NCBI GenBank assembly: GCA_051881075.1
Contig: JBJEPE010000024.1
Coordinates: 8,524-72,523, forward strand
Origin: RUG14223 sp051881075
Lineage (GTDB): Bacteria; Bacillota; Clostridia; Oscillospirales; Acutalibacteraceae
Direction: 5' to 3'
DNA length: 64,000 bases
Both the position numbers and the translations under genes were made by a program. Under the pieces are notes generated by a model. It made no database searches, was not told the DNA's origin, and saw only the letters and a list, made by a program, of their open reading frames with translations. Shown one piece after another: positions 1 to 8,093 of this stretch; position 1 is the stretch's first letter; each line of letters begins with the position of its first letter.

Positions 1-178
1 ACACCATATATAAGCTATTACCGCCTCTCATATTTTCAAGTAACGGAGAAACGCTTAAAAAGTAAATTATATAAAGCATCATCACCATTCCCACACAGCT
101 AAGTATGTATGGGATATACGTTTTTTTATTTTTCTTTATTCCGTTCCATGCAAGCTTTGAAAACAGGCTGAACCTCAT
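1..178 (-). CDS. Bce-type ABC transporter permease (FtsX family), 5' end only
   Basis: The gene begins at the ATG at 178 and runs off the left edge, so about 59 codons are visible. The translation starts MRFSLFSKLAWNGIKKNKKT and goes straight into a hydrophobic segment (YIPYILSCVGMVMMLYIIYF), the typical N-terminus and first membrane helix of BceB-like FtsX permeases. The start codon overlaps the ATPase stop (ATGA), which implies translational coupling. With the kinase and regulator upstream this completes a Bce-type module that senses and detoxifies cell-wall-active peptides. The family's large extracellular loop lies outside the window, so substrate specificity cannot be judged. Confidence 0.8.
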   Translation of the reverse strand, partial: MRFSLFSKLAWNGIKKNKKTYIPYILSCVGMVMMLYIIYFLSVSPLLENMRGGNSLYMV

Positions 179-939
179 CTTCTGTCACCGCCTGTTGCCA
201 GCATTGTAAGTGTATCTGAAATTTTTTGATAAAGCTGTTCGTCAGAGTCCATACCACGGTATATTTGGTGAAACACCTCGCCGTCCTTGATAAAAAGAAC
301 ACGTGACGCAAAGCTTGCCGCCTTAATGGAATGCGTTACCATCAGCAAGGTCTGACCTTGTTGATTAATTCCTCTAAATAAATTCAAAAGTTCATCCGAC
401 GACTTAGAGTCAAGTGCACCGGTAGGCTCATCCGCAAAGATAATCCTAGGTGACGTTATCAGGGCACGTGCTACGGCTGCTCTTTGCTTTTGACCTCCGG
501 AAACCTCATAAGGATATTTTTTGAGCAGAGATTTAAGCTCTAATCTCTCCGCTATGGGGTCAAGAGTTTTTTGCATTTCAGCATAAGATTTACCTGCCAA
601 TACCAGTGGCAGATATATATTATCCTCAATAGAAAGTGTATCAAGTAAATTAAATTCCTGAAAAACAAAGCCGAGGTTATCCCTTCTAAATTCCGCAAGC
701 GCTGATTCCTTTATCTTTAAGATATCCTTACCGTCAAGTAAGATTCTGCCGGATGTGGGCTTATCCAGCGATGCAAGAATATTAAGCAACGTGGTTTTAC
801 CTGAGCCTGATTCACCCATTATGGCAATAAACTCTCCGGCCTCAACACTAAAGTTTACATTCCTTAATGCTTCGACCTTATTTCCGCCAAAGCGTGTAAA
901 ATAAATTTTTTTAAGATTTGTGACTTCAAGAATAGACAT
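175..939 (-). CDS. Bce-type ABC transporter ATP-binding protein
   Basis: Cytoplasmic ATPase that powers the adjoining FtsX permease, in the MacB/LolD/BceA group. The Walker A motif is GESGSGKTT, the signature is SGGQKQR and Walker B is IIFADEPTGALD, whose 'GALD' ending is common in this group. An in-frame ATG lies 15 bases further upstream, but it is part of the GGAGG ribosome site; the ATG at 939 (MSILEVTNLKK) has GGAGG at good spacing and is the likelier start. The stop overlaps the permease start by four bases. Transcription probably begins in the 90-base gap upstream, which holds a Bce box. The exact peptide handled (bacitracin, lantibiotic or defensin) is not readable. Confidence 0.9.
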   Translation of the reverse strand: MSILEVTNLKKIYFTRFGGNKVEALRNVNFSVEAGEFIAIMGESGSGKTTLLNILASLDKPTSGRILLDGKDILKIKESALAEFRRDNLGFVFQEFNLLDTLSIEDNIYLPLVLAGKSYAEMQKTLDPIAERLELKSLLKKYPYEVSGGQKQRAAVARALITSPRIIFADEPTGALDSKSSDELLNLFRGINQQGQTLLMVTHSIKAASFASRVLFIKDGEVFHQIYRGMDSDEQLYQKISDTLTMLATGGDRR

Positions 940-968
940 ATTATTTTCCTCCATTTCTTTCTGTCACC

Positions 969-1043
969 ATTATAATAAAACGGTAAGTTCAACTCCATAG
1001 AATAGGCTTACAATTTCAGACCGAAAACTTACATTCATGTAAG
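969..1043 (-). promoter_or_regulatory. BceR-type operator and promoter of the ABC transporter genes
   Basis: Positions 1029-1042 read TTACA-TTCA-TGTAA, an exact fit to the TNACA-N4-TGTAA box known for BceR-like regulators, extended by one base pair each side (1028-1043). About 55 bases downstream on the minus strand is a TATAAT -10 at 969-974 with no recognisable -35, as expected for an activator-dependent promoter. A half-site (TGTAA) lies between them. This places the ATPase-permease genes under the response regulator encoded just upstream. Confidence 0.72.
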
Positions 1044-1045
1044 AA

Positions 1046-2035
1046 TTATTCTTTTATACTGCTATGTTGTAAAAAATCAATGCTGATATCAGTACCCTTA
1101 CCGTCCTCTGAGCTTGCACTTATCTTAATACCAAGATTATCGCAAATTCTGCGGCAGAGGTAAAGTCCAATGCCGCTGGCTGTCTTATCGGTACGTCCGT
1201 TAAATCCCGTATAGCCCTTTTCAAATATACGCGGTAGGTCGCTCTGCGAAATGCCAATGCCGCTGTCAGATATTACAAGGGTATTCGGCTTTTGCATATA
1301 TATACGTATTCCGCCCTGTTTAGTATATTTAAGTGCGTTTGACAATACCTGTTCAATAACAAGCGACAACCATTTTTCATCGGTAATAACGGTATCAAAT
1401 ATCGGCTCATATTCAAGCTTAAGCTTTCTTAATATAAATTCCGAAGAAAACCGTTTAATTACAGGACGGATAATATCATCAAGCCGATGCTTTTTGAATA
1501 CATAGTCGCTACTGCTTGCGTCAAGCCTGAGGAATGCAAGCACCATTTCTACATATTGTTCTATCTTAAAAAGTTCAGAGGTAAGTCTGCGAGATAACGC
1601 AGTATCTTCATTCTGTAGGGTAAGCTTCATAGATGCAATAGGCGTTTTTATCTGGTGCGCCCATACGGTATAGTATTCTACCATATTCTGATATTTCGCA
1701 TAATCTTCCGTTCTAAGCTGAGATAAATTTGCAATCAAGTTTCTGACAACATCTTGGTAATCACTTTCAATTATCTTTTCTGATTTAGGTAAATCGGTTA
1801 TCATCTCTGCCGTCATTTTTTTAATATCATTTAATTTCTTATGTGTTTTCTTAATCTTTATAAAATCAACAGTCAAAAACAAGACGCTCAATATAAAACA
1901 AAGAAAGCTAGGATAAATCACCGCCATAAGCGGCAAATGATATAGCGCAAACGTAGTGATAAATATTGCTGAAAAAAGTAAAAATATAATTATTATTTTA
2001 CGTTTTGATTTTAAATAGCTTAAAAACAATCTCAT
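1046..2035 (-). CDS. Bce-type intramembrane-sensing histidine kinase
   Basis: Sensor kinase of 329 residues. Two membrane helices (about residues 13-32 and 37-58) are joined by a very short outside loop, so there is no real sensor domain, as in BceS-like kinases that take their signal from the partner ABC transporter. The phospho-acceptor is His127 in WAHQIKTPIASM. The C-terminal ATPase domain has the N box (LSNALKYT), DSGIGI and GIGLYLC. The start lies three bases after the regulator stop, and the regulator's last codons supply the ribosome site (GTGGAG), so the two are co-translated. Confidence 0.92.
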   Translation of the reverse strand: MRLFLSYLKSKRKIIIIFLLFSAIFITTFALYHLPLMAVIYPSFLCFILSVLFLTVDFIKIKKTHKKLNDIKKMTAEMITDLPKSEKIIESDYQDVVRNLIANLSQLRTEDYAKYQNMVEYYTVWAHQIKTPIASMKLTLQNEDTALSRRLTSELFKIEQYVEMVLAFLRLDASSSDYVFKKHRLDDIIRPVIKRFSSEFILRKLKLEYEPIFDTVITDEKWLSLVIEQVLSNALKYTKQGGIRIYMQKPNTLVISDSGIGISQSDLPRIFEKGYTGFNGRTDKTASGIGLYLCRRICDNLGIKISASSEDGKGTDISIDFLQHSSIKE

Positions 2036-2038
2036 ACG

Positions 2039-2710
2039 TCACTCCACTATATAGCCTACACCGAATTTCGTTGTTATAAAGTTATCAATACCTGCCGATT
2101 CAAGCTTCTTGCGTAATCTGTTTACATTAACCGTCAAGGTATTTTCATCAATAAACGAATCTGTTTTCCATAAACGCTCCATTAGTCTTTCTCTGCTGAC
2201 TACCTTGCCTTTATTTTCCATTAAGCAAAGTATTATACGGTATTCGTTTTTGGTTAAATCTATATTCTTATCGTCATAAATAAGAGTTCCGTTCCCTGTA
2301 TTTAAAAATACACCTCTATGAGATAAAACAGGTGCAGACGAGGCAAAGTCATATGTACGCCGCAGTAAAGCCTGCACCTTTGCCATAAGTACGTTACCGT
2401 CAAAGGGCTTGGCAATAAAGTCATCTGCGCCCATATTCATTGCCATTACGATATTCATATTATCAGACGCAGAGGAAATAAAGATTATCGGTACATTTGA
2501 AAGTCTGCGTATCTCGCTGCACCAATGATATCCGTTAAAAAACGGCAATCCTATATCAAGCAGGACTATATGCGGAGAAAACTCTGTAATTTCCCCGGTA
2601 ACTGTGCGGAAGTCCTCACATATACGTACATCAAAATTCCATGTTCCTGCAAGCTCTTTAATCGCAGTCGCTATGCCTATATCATCCTCTACTATAAACA
2701 GCCTGTACAT
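2039..2710 (-). CDS. OmpR/PhoB-family response regulator (BceR-like)
   Basis: Regulator of 223 residues with a receiver domain (acidic pair at residues 9-10, phospho-Asp52 in LLDIGLP, conserved Lys in FIAKPFDGN) and a C-terminal winged helix (about 130-223, ending in TTKFGVGYIVE). AGGAGG sits six bases before the ATG. It is the partner of the kinase that follows. Because the box at 1029-1042 matches the BceR consensus, the inferred target is the downstream ABC operon. Its own promoter lies at 2792-2820. Confidence 0.93.
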   Translation of the reverse strand: MYRLFIVEDDIGIATAIKELAGTWNFDVRICEDFRTVTGEITEFSPHIVLLDIGLPFFNGYHWCSEIRRLSNVPIIFISSASDNMNIVMAMNMGADDFIAKPFDGNVLMAKVQALLRRTYDFASSAPVLSHRGVFLNTGNGTLIYDDKNIDLTKNEYRIILCLMENKGKVVSRERLMERLWKTDSFIDENTLTVNVNRLRKKLESAGIDNFITTKFGVGYIVE

Positions 2711-2762
2711 TCTGTTCCTCCTGAGTTTATTATGAATTAATTACTGCGCAAATTATATTAAT

Positions 2763-2820
2763 TAATAAATAACTTAAGTTATTTATTACGTATTATAATA
2801 TAAAATGCTCAATCTGTAAA
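2763..2820 (-). promoter_or_regulatory. Promoter of the two-component genes with a 26-bp palindrome at the start point
   Basis: On the minus strand TTTACA (2815-2820) and TATAAT (2792-2797) are 17 bases apart, a good vegetative promoter. Directly after the -10, at 2763-2788, is a perfect 26-bp palindrome (two 13-base arms centred on CTTAAG). It would cover the start point and first transcribed bases, so it is either an operator or a 5' stem. It does not match the Bce box, so a different regulator would be involved. Confidence 0.6.
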
Positions 2821-2859
2821 TAGTTTTTTATAAAATCTACTTATATTTTCAAAACATAT

Positions 2860-2895
2860 AAAAGCCCACCAAGCAAAAAAGCTTGATGAGCTTTT
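2860..2895 (-). terminator. Terminator of the molybdenum operon
   Basis: A 15-bp stem (2860-2874 with 2881-2895) is fully paired only on the minus strand, where two positions are U-G wobbles, and is followed by TTTTATATG. It lies 68 bases past the last molybdenum gene and before the bce regulator promoter, so it separates the two units. Confidence 0.75.
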
Positions 2896-2962
2896 AATTA
2901 GGGAGCAATAAAAACTCGTTTTAACTTTATAAAATGCAGAAAAATGTAACTGCAAGTTCTCT

Positions 2963-3877
2963 TTAATCGGCACTAATATGCTCATCTATAAGCTCTGCCT
3001 CAGAAACGCAATCTAACTTAATTTTACCTACCAAAAATTGCAACGCATCTATAACATTGGGTCTGATATCTCCGCCAATCATAACGAGCATGATATCATC
3101 ACCGATATCCAGCTTACCGCTGTTAAGCCATGTACGTATATAGTAGATTCCTTTCATCTTATAGGTTTCTTGTACTGCCGCTGCAACTTTTTCTTCATCA
3201 TAAGAAAAATTCATCCCTTTAACGGAATTTAATGATGTATCATTATCTCTTACCTGAGCTCTGGGAGTTTGCCTTACAACACCGTTGTGTATCAGATACA
3301 TTCCGATTTTTGCCGCATTGATGTCCAACTTAGCTTCTTTTATCCATAAGTCAACAGACGGTGGGTTTTTCTTGCGTGAAGCGGTTACCGCACATTCAGC
3401 AGAGCCGTTTGAATTGAGCATCTGCAGGCCGTGGCCTATTGCAGGCAGTACTGCATTTAAATTCTCTTTTGCGGCTTTTTCGCTTCCGGGTAAGTTTACT
3501 ATCAGCGTTCTGCCACGTATTCCGGCTACGCTGCGTGAAAGGCACCCTCTTGGGGTTATTCTCATACTTTCGGCACGCATCGCCTCGGGTATTCCTCCGG
3601 TTTCTCTGTCTATAACCGCAAGTGTGGCTTCGGGGGTGATATCTTTTGGTGAAAAGCCCGTACCGCCTGTGGTTAAAACCAAAGAAATGTTCATCTCGTC
3701 AGCACATTTTATCAGCTCGGATTTTATCATTTCCGATTCATCAGGAACAATTTTTGTGTACTTTACATCATATCCCGCTGTTTTAAGCATATCGCAAATT
3801 GCAGGGCCGCTTGTGTCAATTCTCTCACCTCTAAAGCCCTTGTCGCTTACTGTTATAACCGCTGCCGTATAGCTCAT
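2963..3877 (-). CDS. MogA/MoaB domain fused to a MoaE-like domain (molybdopterin biosynthesis)
   Basis: 304 residues in two parts. Residues 1-150 are a MogA/MoaB domain (TTGGTGFSPKDITPEAT is the molybdopterin-binding signature), expected to adenylylate molybdopterin before metal insertion. Residues about 175-290 resemble MoaE, the large subunit of molybdopterin synthase (KIGMYLIHNGVVR, GDDIMLVMIGGDIRP). The MoaE tail keeps only GKIKL where the family has its catalytic lysine-rich segment, so sulfur-transfer activity is doubtful. No MoaD partner gene is seen here. The start overlaps the MobB-MoaC stop by four bases. It is the last gene of the operon. Confidence 0.82.
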   Translation of the reverse strand: MSYTAAVITVSDKGFRGERIDTSGPAICDMLKTAGYDVKYTKIVPDESEMIKSELIKCADEMNISLVLTTGGTGFSPKDITPEATLAVIDRETGGIPEAMRAESMRITPRGCLSRSVAGIRGRTLIVNLPGSEKAAKENLNAVLPAIGHGLQMLNSNGSAECAVTASRKKNPPSVDLWIKEAKLDINAAKIGMYLIHNGVVRQTPRAQVRDNDTSLNSVKGMNFSYDEEKVAAAVQETYKMKGIYYIRTWLNSGKLDIGDDIMLVMIGGDIRPNVIDALQFLVGKIKLDCVSEAELIDEHISAD

Positions 3878-4836
3878 TTTTCGTCCTCCCTTATATAATC
3901 GCCGTGTATTCCGCCCTTCTTTGACAATAGGCGTAAATTCGTAATTTCTATGTCTTTCTGAACTGCCTTACACATATCGTAAACTGTCAGTGCAGCCACA
4001 GACGCCGCAGTAAGCGCCTCCATCTCGACACCCGTTCTGCCGTCGCACGATACGGTAGCTTTTATTTCTACAGAATACTTTTCTTCATTTAGAGAAAGCT
4101 CCAAATCTATTCCGCTTAATAATATCGGATGACACATAGGTATAATGTCAGGCGTTCTTTTTGCACCCATCACTCCTGCTATCTGTGCAACAGTAAGAAC
4201 ATCGCCTTTCTTCATACCGCCGCAGCGGATAAGCTCAAAGGTTTCTTTGCTTACAAGCACAGTAGCACCGGCCACAGCACAGCGGCTTGTGATTTCCTTA
4301 TCGCCTACATTCACCATTTTGGCACGACCCTGATCGTTAAAATGCGTAAAATCATCCATATTCTTTATCATAAATTCAGCGACCCCCTCTATATCATCTA
4401 AAGTAAAAACCGGTACATCCGCCTGTATATCATCTATATCCGTAATCAATGCGGCAAAACGTGAGACATCTGCGGTAAATCCCTTTCCGGTGGCTTTACG
4501 GCAAATACCAAGCTGCGTAAATGAGCTTTTTTTATATCCCTCAACAATTACAATATCGATATTTTTTAAGGAGCATATCATTTGTTCAAGCGTAAGCTCA
4601 TTATGCACAAAGACTGCCGTCTGCTCCGGATTGCAGGCAAAGCAACAATCTGCACCCGCATCATAAAAGCGCCTGGAGTCTTTACCGTTAAGGTCAAATT
4701 TCAGTCCATGCACATCATGCTTAATAACCGCAACACGTAGACCGTAAGTCTTCAGAATAGGTATTATTTTTTCTATAAGCGTAGTTTTTCCTGATCCGGA
4801 AAAGCCTGCAAATCCTATTATGGGAATACCTCTCAT
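3874..4836 (-). CDS. MobB-MoaC fusion protein (molybdenum cofactor biosynthesis)
   Basis: 320 residues. The N-terminal part (1-160) is a MobB-type P-loop GTPase (GFSGSGKTTL, then VIKHDVHG and VIVEGYKKS), thought to help the guanylylation step. The C-terminal part (about 163-320) is MoaC, cyclic pyranopterin monophosphate synthase, with FNDQGRAKMVNV, IPMCHPI and TGVEMEALTAASVAALTVYD, then DMCKA and LLSKKGG, which carry the family's catalytic His, Asp and Lys. MoaC works directly after MoaA, whose gene is immediately upstream (three-base gap). Putting an early-step enzyme and a late-step GTPase on one chain is unusual. Confidence 0.88.
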   Translation of the reverse strand: MRGIPIIGFAGFSGSGKTTLIEKIIPILKTYGLRVAVIKHDVHGLKFDLNGKDSRRFYDAGADCCFACNPEQTAVFVHNELTLEQMICSLKNIDIVIVEGYKKSSFTQLGICRKATGKGFTADVSRFAALITDIDDIQADVPVFTLDDIEGVAEFMIKNMDDFTHFNDQGRAKMVNVGDKEITSRCAVAGATVLVSKETFELIRCGGMKKGDVLTVAQIAGVMGAKRTPDIIPMCHPILLSGIDLELSLNEEKYSVEIKATVSCDGRTGVEMEALTAASVAALTVYDMCKAVQKDIEITNLRLLSKKGGIHGDYIREDEK

Positions 4837-4839
4837 CTA

Positions 4840-5793
4840 TTATCCTCCAATTTGGTTCATGTTCCTTTTTGCTCTGCTGCGTGATATATATGAAAGCTCC
4901 TCGTGCCACTTCGGTTTATTCATAATAGCAGTATATATCTGTTCTATCATTTGCTCTTTGTTAAGCCCTTTAACGGAATACTCATCAGAAGAATGTAAGC
5001 ACGGTTTCAACTTACCGTCCGCAGTCAGCCGTATTCGGTTACATTCTCCGCAAAAATGTGCGCTTATAGGACTTATCAGACCTATATTTCCCATTGCATT
5101 CGGCATATGGTAAAGTCTGGCAACACCGCTGTCATGCGGAACAGGCATAACATCAGGTAATAAACTAAATATACTGTCACAGCTTATAAAGGCATTATCC
5201 TTAAAATCGCCGCTGTCATACATGGGCATAAGCTCAATGAAACGCACATCTATGGGGAATTTAAGTGTCAATTCAGAAAGCTTACATACTTCGTCATCAT
5301 TAAATCCGCCGATAAGTACGGTATTTATTTTTACCTTTTCAAAGCCTGCCTCCAATGCAGCATAAATACCACGCATAGCGTCATTTAATGTGCCTTGCCT
5401 TGTTATGTAAGCATATTTGTGTGGGTCAAGCGTATCAATGCTTATATTAATGCGCTTTACACCTGCATCACGTAGCGGCCTTGCAAGCTCAGACAATAAA
5501 ATGCCGTTAGTTGTAACACACACTTCATCTATACCTTTTACATCCGCAATTCTTTTACATATAGAGAGTATATTCTTCTTAACAAGCGGTTCTCCGCCTG
5601 TAATGCGGACTTTGGATATTCCCAAGTGTGCCGCTGCCTCCACAGCATTTATCATCTCGTCTTCTGTTAGCATATCCTCGTGCCGCTTCTTACAAATTCC
5701 ATCCTCAGGCATACAATAGCGACATCTGAGATTGCAAAGCTCAGTTACGGACAATCTCATATATGTAATGTCCCTATTAAAATTATCCTTCAT
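4840..5793 (-). CDS. moaA: GTP 3',8-cyclase MoaA (radical SAM)
   Basis: First enzyme of molybdopterin synthesis, converting GTP to 3',8-cyclo-GTP. The radical-SAM cluster ligands are Cys20, Cys24 and Cys27 (CNLRCRYC). The second cluster is in CGECNRIRLTADGKLKPC near the C-terminus. The protein ends in Gly-Gly (NQIGG), the double glycine required for MoaA activity. At 317 residues it has the usual length. It sits between the MoeA-like and MobB-MoaC genes with gaps of two to three bases. Confidence 0.95.
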   Translation of the reverse strand: MKDNFNRDITYMRLSVTELCNLRCRYCMPEDGICKKRHEDMLTEDEMINAVEAAAHLGISKVRITGGEPLVKKNILSICKRIADVKGIDEVCVTTNGILLSELARPLRDAGVKRINISIDTLDPHKYAYITRQGTLNDAMRGIYAALEAGFEKVKINTVLIGGFNDDEVCKLSELTLKFPIDVRFIELMPMYDSGDFKDNAFISCDSIFSLLPDVMPVPHDSGVARLYHMPNAMGNIGLISPISAHFCGECNRIRLTADGKLKPCLHSSDEYSVKGLNKEQMIEQIYTAIMNKPKWHEELSYISRSRAKRNMNQIGG

Positions 5794-5795
5794 TA

Positions 5796-6812
5796 TCAGT
5801 ACCTTCCGAATGTACAGTTAGGAAAATGACAGCTGCTGCATATCTGACACAAACCGCCGTCACCCAAATTTATAAGGTCGTCTTTTGTAAGTTTAATACC
5901 CGTAAATATCTGAGGTAACAATACATCAAACATGGTTGTCGGCATACTTATTGCCGCACCGGGAACACCGAGAATAGCTATATCGTTCAGGTATGCTACC
6001 AAGGTCATATTGCCGGGCTGTGACGGAACACCGTGCGTAACTATAGATGCGCCCAATCTACGTATAGCCGTTGGGGTCAAATCATCGGGGTCAACCGACA
6101 TTCCGCCTGTGAATATTAAGAAGTCCGCACCTGCTTTTATATAGCCTTCGGCAGTTGACGTTATCATATCAAGATCATCGTCACAGATAGTCACTCCTAA
6201 TATTTCGCATGGATAATTCGATAGCTTTCTGCGAACAACAGGTTCAAATTTATCCTTTATTCTACCGCTGTAAATTTCCGAGCCTGTAATTATAACTCCG
6301 ACTTTTTTGTCCTTATATGGGTAAAGCTCCAGCAGCTTGCTTTCCTTACACAAATTCTCCGCACTTATGATCTGCTCTTCTTCAGTTACAAGAGGAACTA
6401 TACGCATAGATGCAAGCCTCATGCCTGCTTCTACCGGGAAATGATCCGGAATGGTCGATATTGTAATATCACCGATAGAGTTTATCTTTCTTAATAAATC
6501 AGTGTTTACACGGAACATACCTCTTTCATCTGCAATCAGCAGAACCTTACCCTCAGACGGTTCGGTGTAATGCGCACCATTGACCTGCGCCATTGCCGCC
6601 ATTCTGCGTGCGCAATCATCTTCGTGTATTTCTCCTGCGTTTTCTTCCCATATAAAAACCGTACGCTTTCCCAAATCGAGAAGCTTAGGAACATCTTCCT
6701 CAGTAATAACGTGACCACGCTTAAAAGCGGCGCCCTTAAATCCGTCACGCATAGCCGTAATATCGTGACATAGCGTCATTCCGACTGCCTTTTCTACTTC
6801 TATCTTTTTCAT
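5796..6812 (-). CDS. MoeA/CinA-type molybdopterin-binding protein with Cys-rich tail
   Basis: 338 residues. The core has the MoeA/MogA fold signature (KVGVIITGSEIYSG, then FLIFTGGMSVDPDDLTPTAI and LGVPGAAISMP). The N-terminal half resembles a short MoeA-like substrate domain, and the end carries CQICSSCHFPNCTFGRY with four cysteines, possibly a metal or cluster site. It is probably a molybdopterin handling or molybdate insertion protein. It is shorter than MoeA, so the exact step is uncertain. Ribosome site AAAGGAA; tightly spaced to moaA (two bases). Confidence 0.8.
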   Translation of the reverse strand: MKKIEVEKAVGMTLCHDITAMRDGFKGAAFKRGHVITEEDVPKLLDLGKRTVFIWEENAGEIHEDDCARRMAAMAQVNGAHYTEPSEGKVLLIADERGMFRVNTDLLRKINSIGDITISTIPDHFPVEAGMRLASMRIVPLVTEEEQIISAENLCKESKLLELYPYKDKKVGVIITGSEIYSGRIKDKFEPVVRRKLSNYPCEILGVTICDDDLDMITSTAEGYIKAGADFLIFTGGMSVDPDDLTPTAIRRLGASIVTHGVPSQPGNMTLVAYLNDIAILGVPGAAISMPTTMFDVLLPQIFTGIKLTKDDLINLGDGGLCQICSSCHFPNCTFGRY

Positions 6813-7054
6813 AATAAAATTCCTTTCTATTTTGTTCCTGACATGACGTTTTCACTGCCGTCAGGGATAATAGACAATATAACTGCATCACATTCATAAA
6901 ACAGTTGGCTGTATATCGCTTGCGGCAGTTACATTCTAGGCCAAAACACATTCAAAGCTACCGTTAAATGATATCTGCTCATTAGTAACCGATACAGTCT
7001 TATCCAGTGCAACTTCTCTTACTTACGTATAGATAAAGTCGTATTTCATAAATA
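6813..7054 (-). other. Gap with possible remains of a decayed gene
   Basis: A 240-base gap inside an otherwise tightly packed operon. On the minus strand an ATG at about 7051 opens MKYDFIYT, stops at TAA, then the same frame runs 28 codons (from VREVALDKTVSV to FECVLA) to a TAG. A later stretch in another frame reads about 30 codons without a stop (ending PDGSENVMSGTK). This fits a small gene broken by stops and a frameshift, but the pieces are too short to name and could be chance. No terminator or strong promoter is seen. Confidence 0.3.
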
Positions 7055-8089
7055 TCATTCTTTCAGAAGAATTATATTATCCGACGGCAAGGATATGCTA
7101 AGCCTTTTACATTTTATTTTCATCCACTCTGTCTTTGATATTTCAACACATATAACATCTGACTTTATTTGTTCTGTAGGACGTAACATTAATGTCATGG
7201 AAAACGGACTTTCAATTTCTTCAATAACATCACAAAGAATACTATTTTCTTCTCCGTTGATTTTTATATCGTTAGCCCTTATACCAATATAAGATATGGT
7301 ATCCGAACATTCTTTTACACATAGATTTACACCTAAATTTTCAGCAAAAACATGGGCATTGTCAATTTTTTTAACACTGAAGATATTTCTGTATCCTGTC
7401 AATATAGCTCCATTAACCGTTGAAGGTTGAGAGAACACACCGTGTCTTTCGCCTATGGCATCAACCGTGCCGTTATTCATTATAGCAATTTTAGAGGACA
7501 GACGGAATGCTTCTTCACGGTCATGCGATACGAGAATTACCGTTTTACCGAACCTAGCGATTACATCTCGTATTTCCCTTTCAAGATTAAACCTCAAATA
7601 GCTGTCAAGTGCAGAGAACGGTTCGTCCAGCAGCAGCACCTCAGGCTCATTTACTAAAATGCGTGCCAAAGCAACTCGTTGCTGTTGACCGCCTGAAAGC
7701 TGACTAGGGTGCTTTTTCTCCATTCCGTTTAAACGCATTATTTCTATAATTTCATTTACAGCCTTAGCCCTATTTTTTTTATTTCTTACACCGCAGGCAA
7801 TATTTTGTTCCACTGTCATATTAGGGAACAACGCATACTGCTGAAAAAGGTAACCCACACGACGTTTTTGCGGGGAAAGGTCAATGCGCTTTTCAGAGTC
7901 AAACAACGTTTTGCCGTCTAAAATAATTTTTCCTTTGTCAGGTTTTTCTATACCTGCTATACATTTAAGCGTCATACTCTTGCCGCAGCCTGATGCACCA
8001 AGCAACGCCAAGACCTCATTATCCGCTTCAAAATTAACTTTAAGACAAAAACTACCGAGCTTCTTTTCTATATCGATTAAAAGAGACAT
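7055..8089 (-). CDS. modC: Molybdate ABC transporter ATPase ModC
   Basis: ATPase with Walker A GASGCGKS, signature LSGGQQQRVALARIL, Walker B VLLLDEPFSALD and switch His (VILVSHDREE). The part after residue 220 resembles the MOP/TOBE-like regulatory region of ModC. The open frame extends 21 codons upstream into modB, but the ATG at 8089 (MSLLIDIEKK) lies four bases after the modB stop with GGAATG upstream and is the more credible start. It energises molybdate (or tungstate) uptake through ModB. Confidence 0.88.
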   Translation of the reverse strand: MSLLIDIEKKLGSFCLKVNFEADNEVLALLGASGCGKSMTLKCIAGIEKPDKGKIILDGKTLFDSEKRIDLSPQKRRVGYLFQQYALFPNMTVEQNIACGVRNKKNRAKAVNEIIEIMRLNGMEKKHPSQLSGGQQQRVALARILVNEPEVLLLDEPFSALDSYLRFNLEREIRDVIARFGKTVILVSHDREEAFRLSSKIAIMNNGTVDAIGERHGVFSQPSTVNGAILTGYRNIFSVKKIDNAHVFAENLGVNLCVKECSDTISYIGIRANDIKINGEENSILCDVIEEIESPFSMTLMLRPTEQIKSDVICVEISKTEWMKIKCKRLSISLPSDNIILLKE

Positions 8090-8093
8090 AGGT

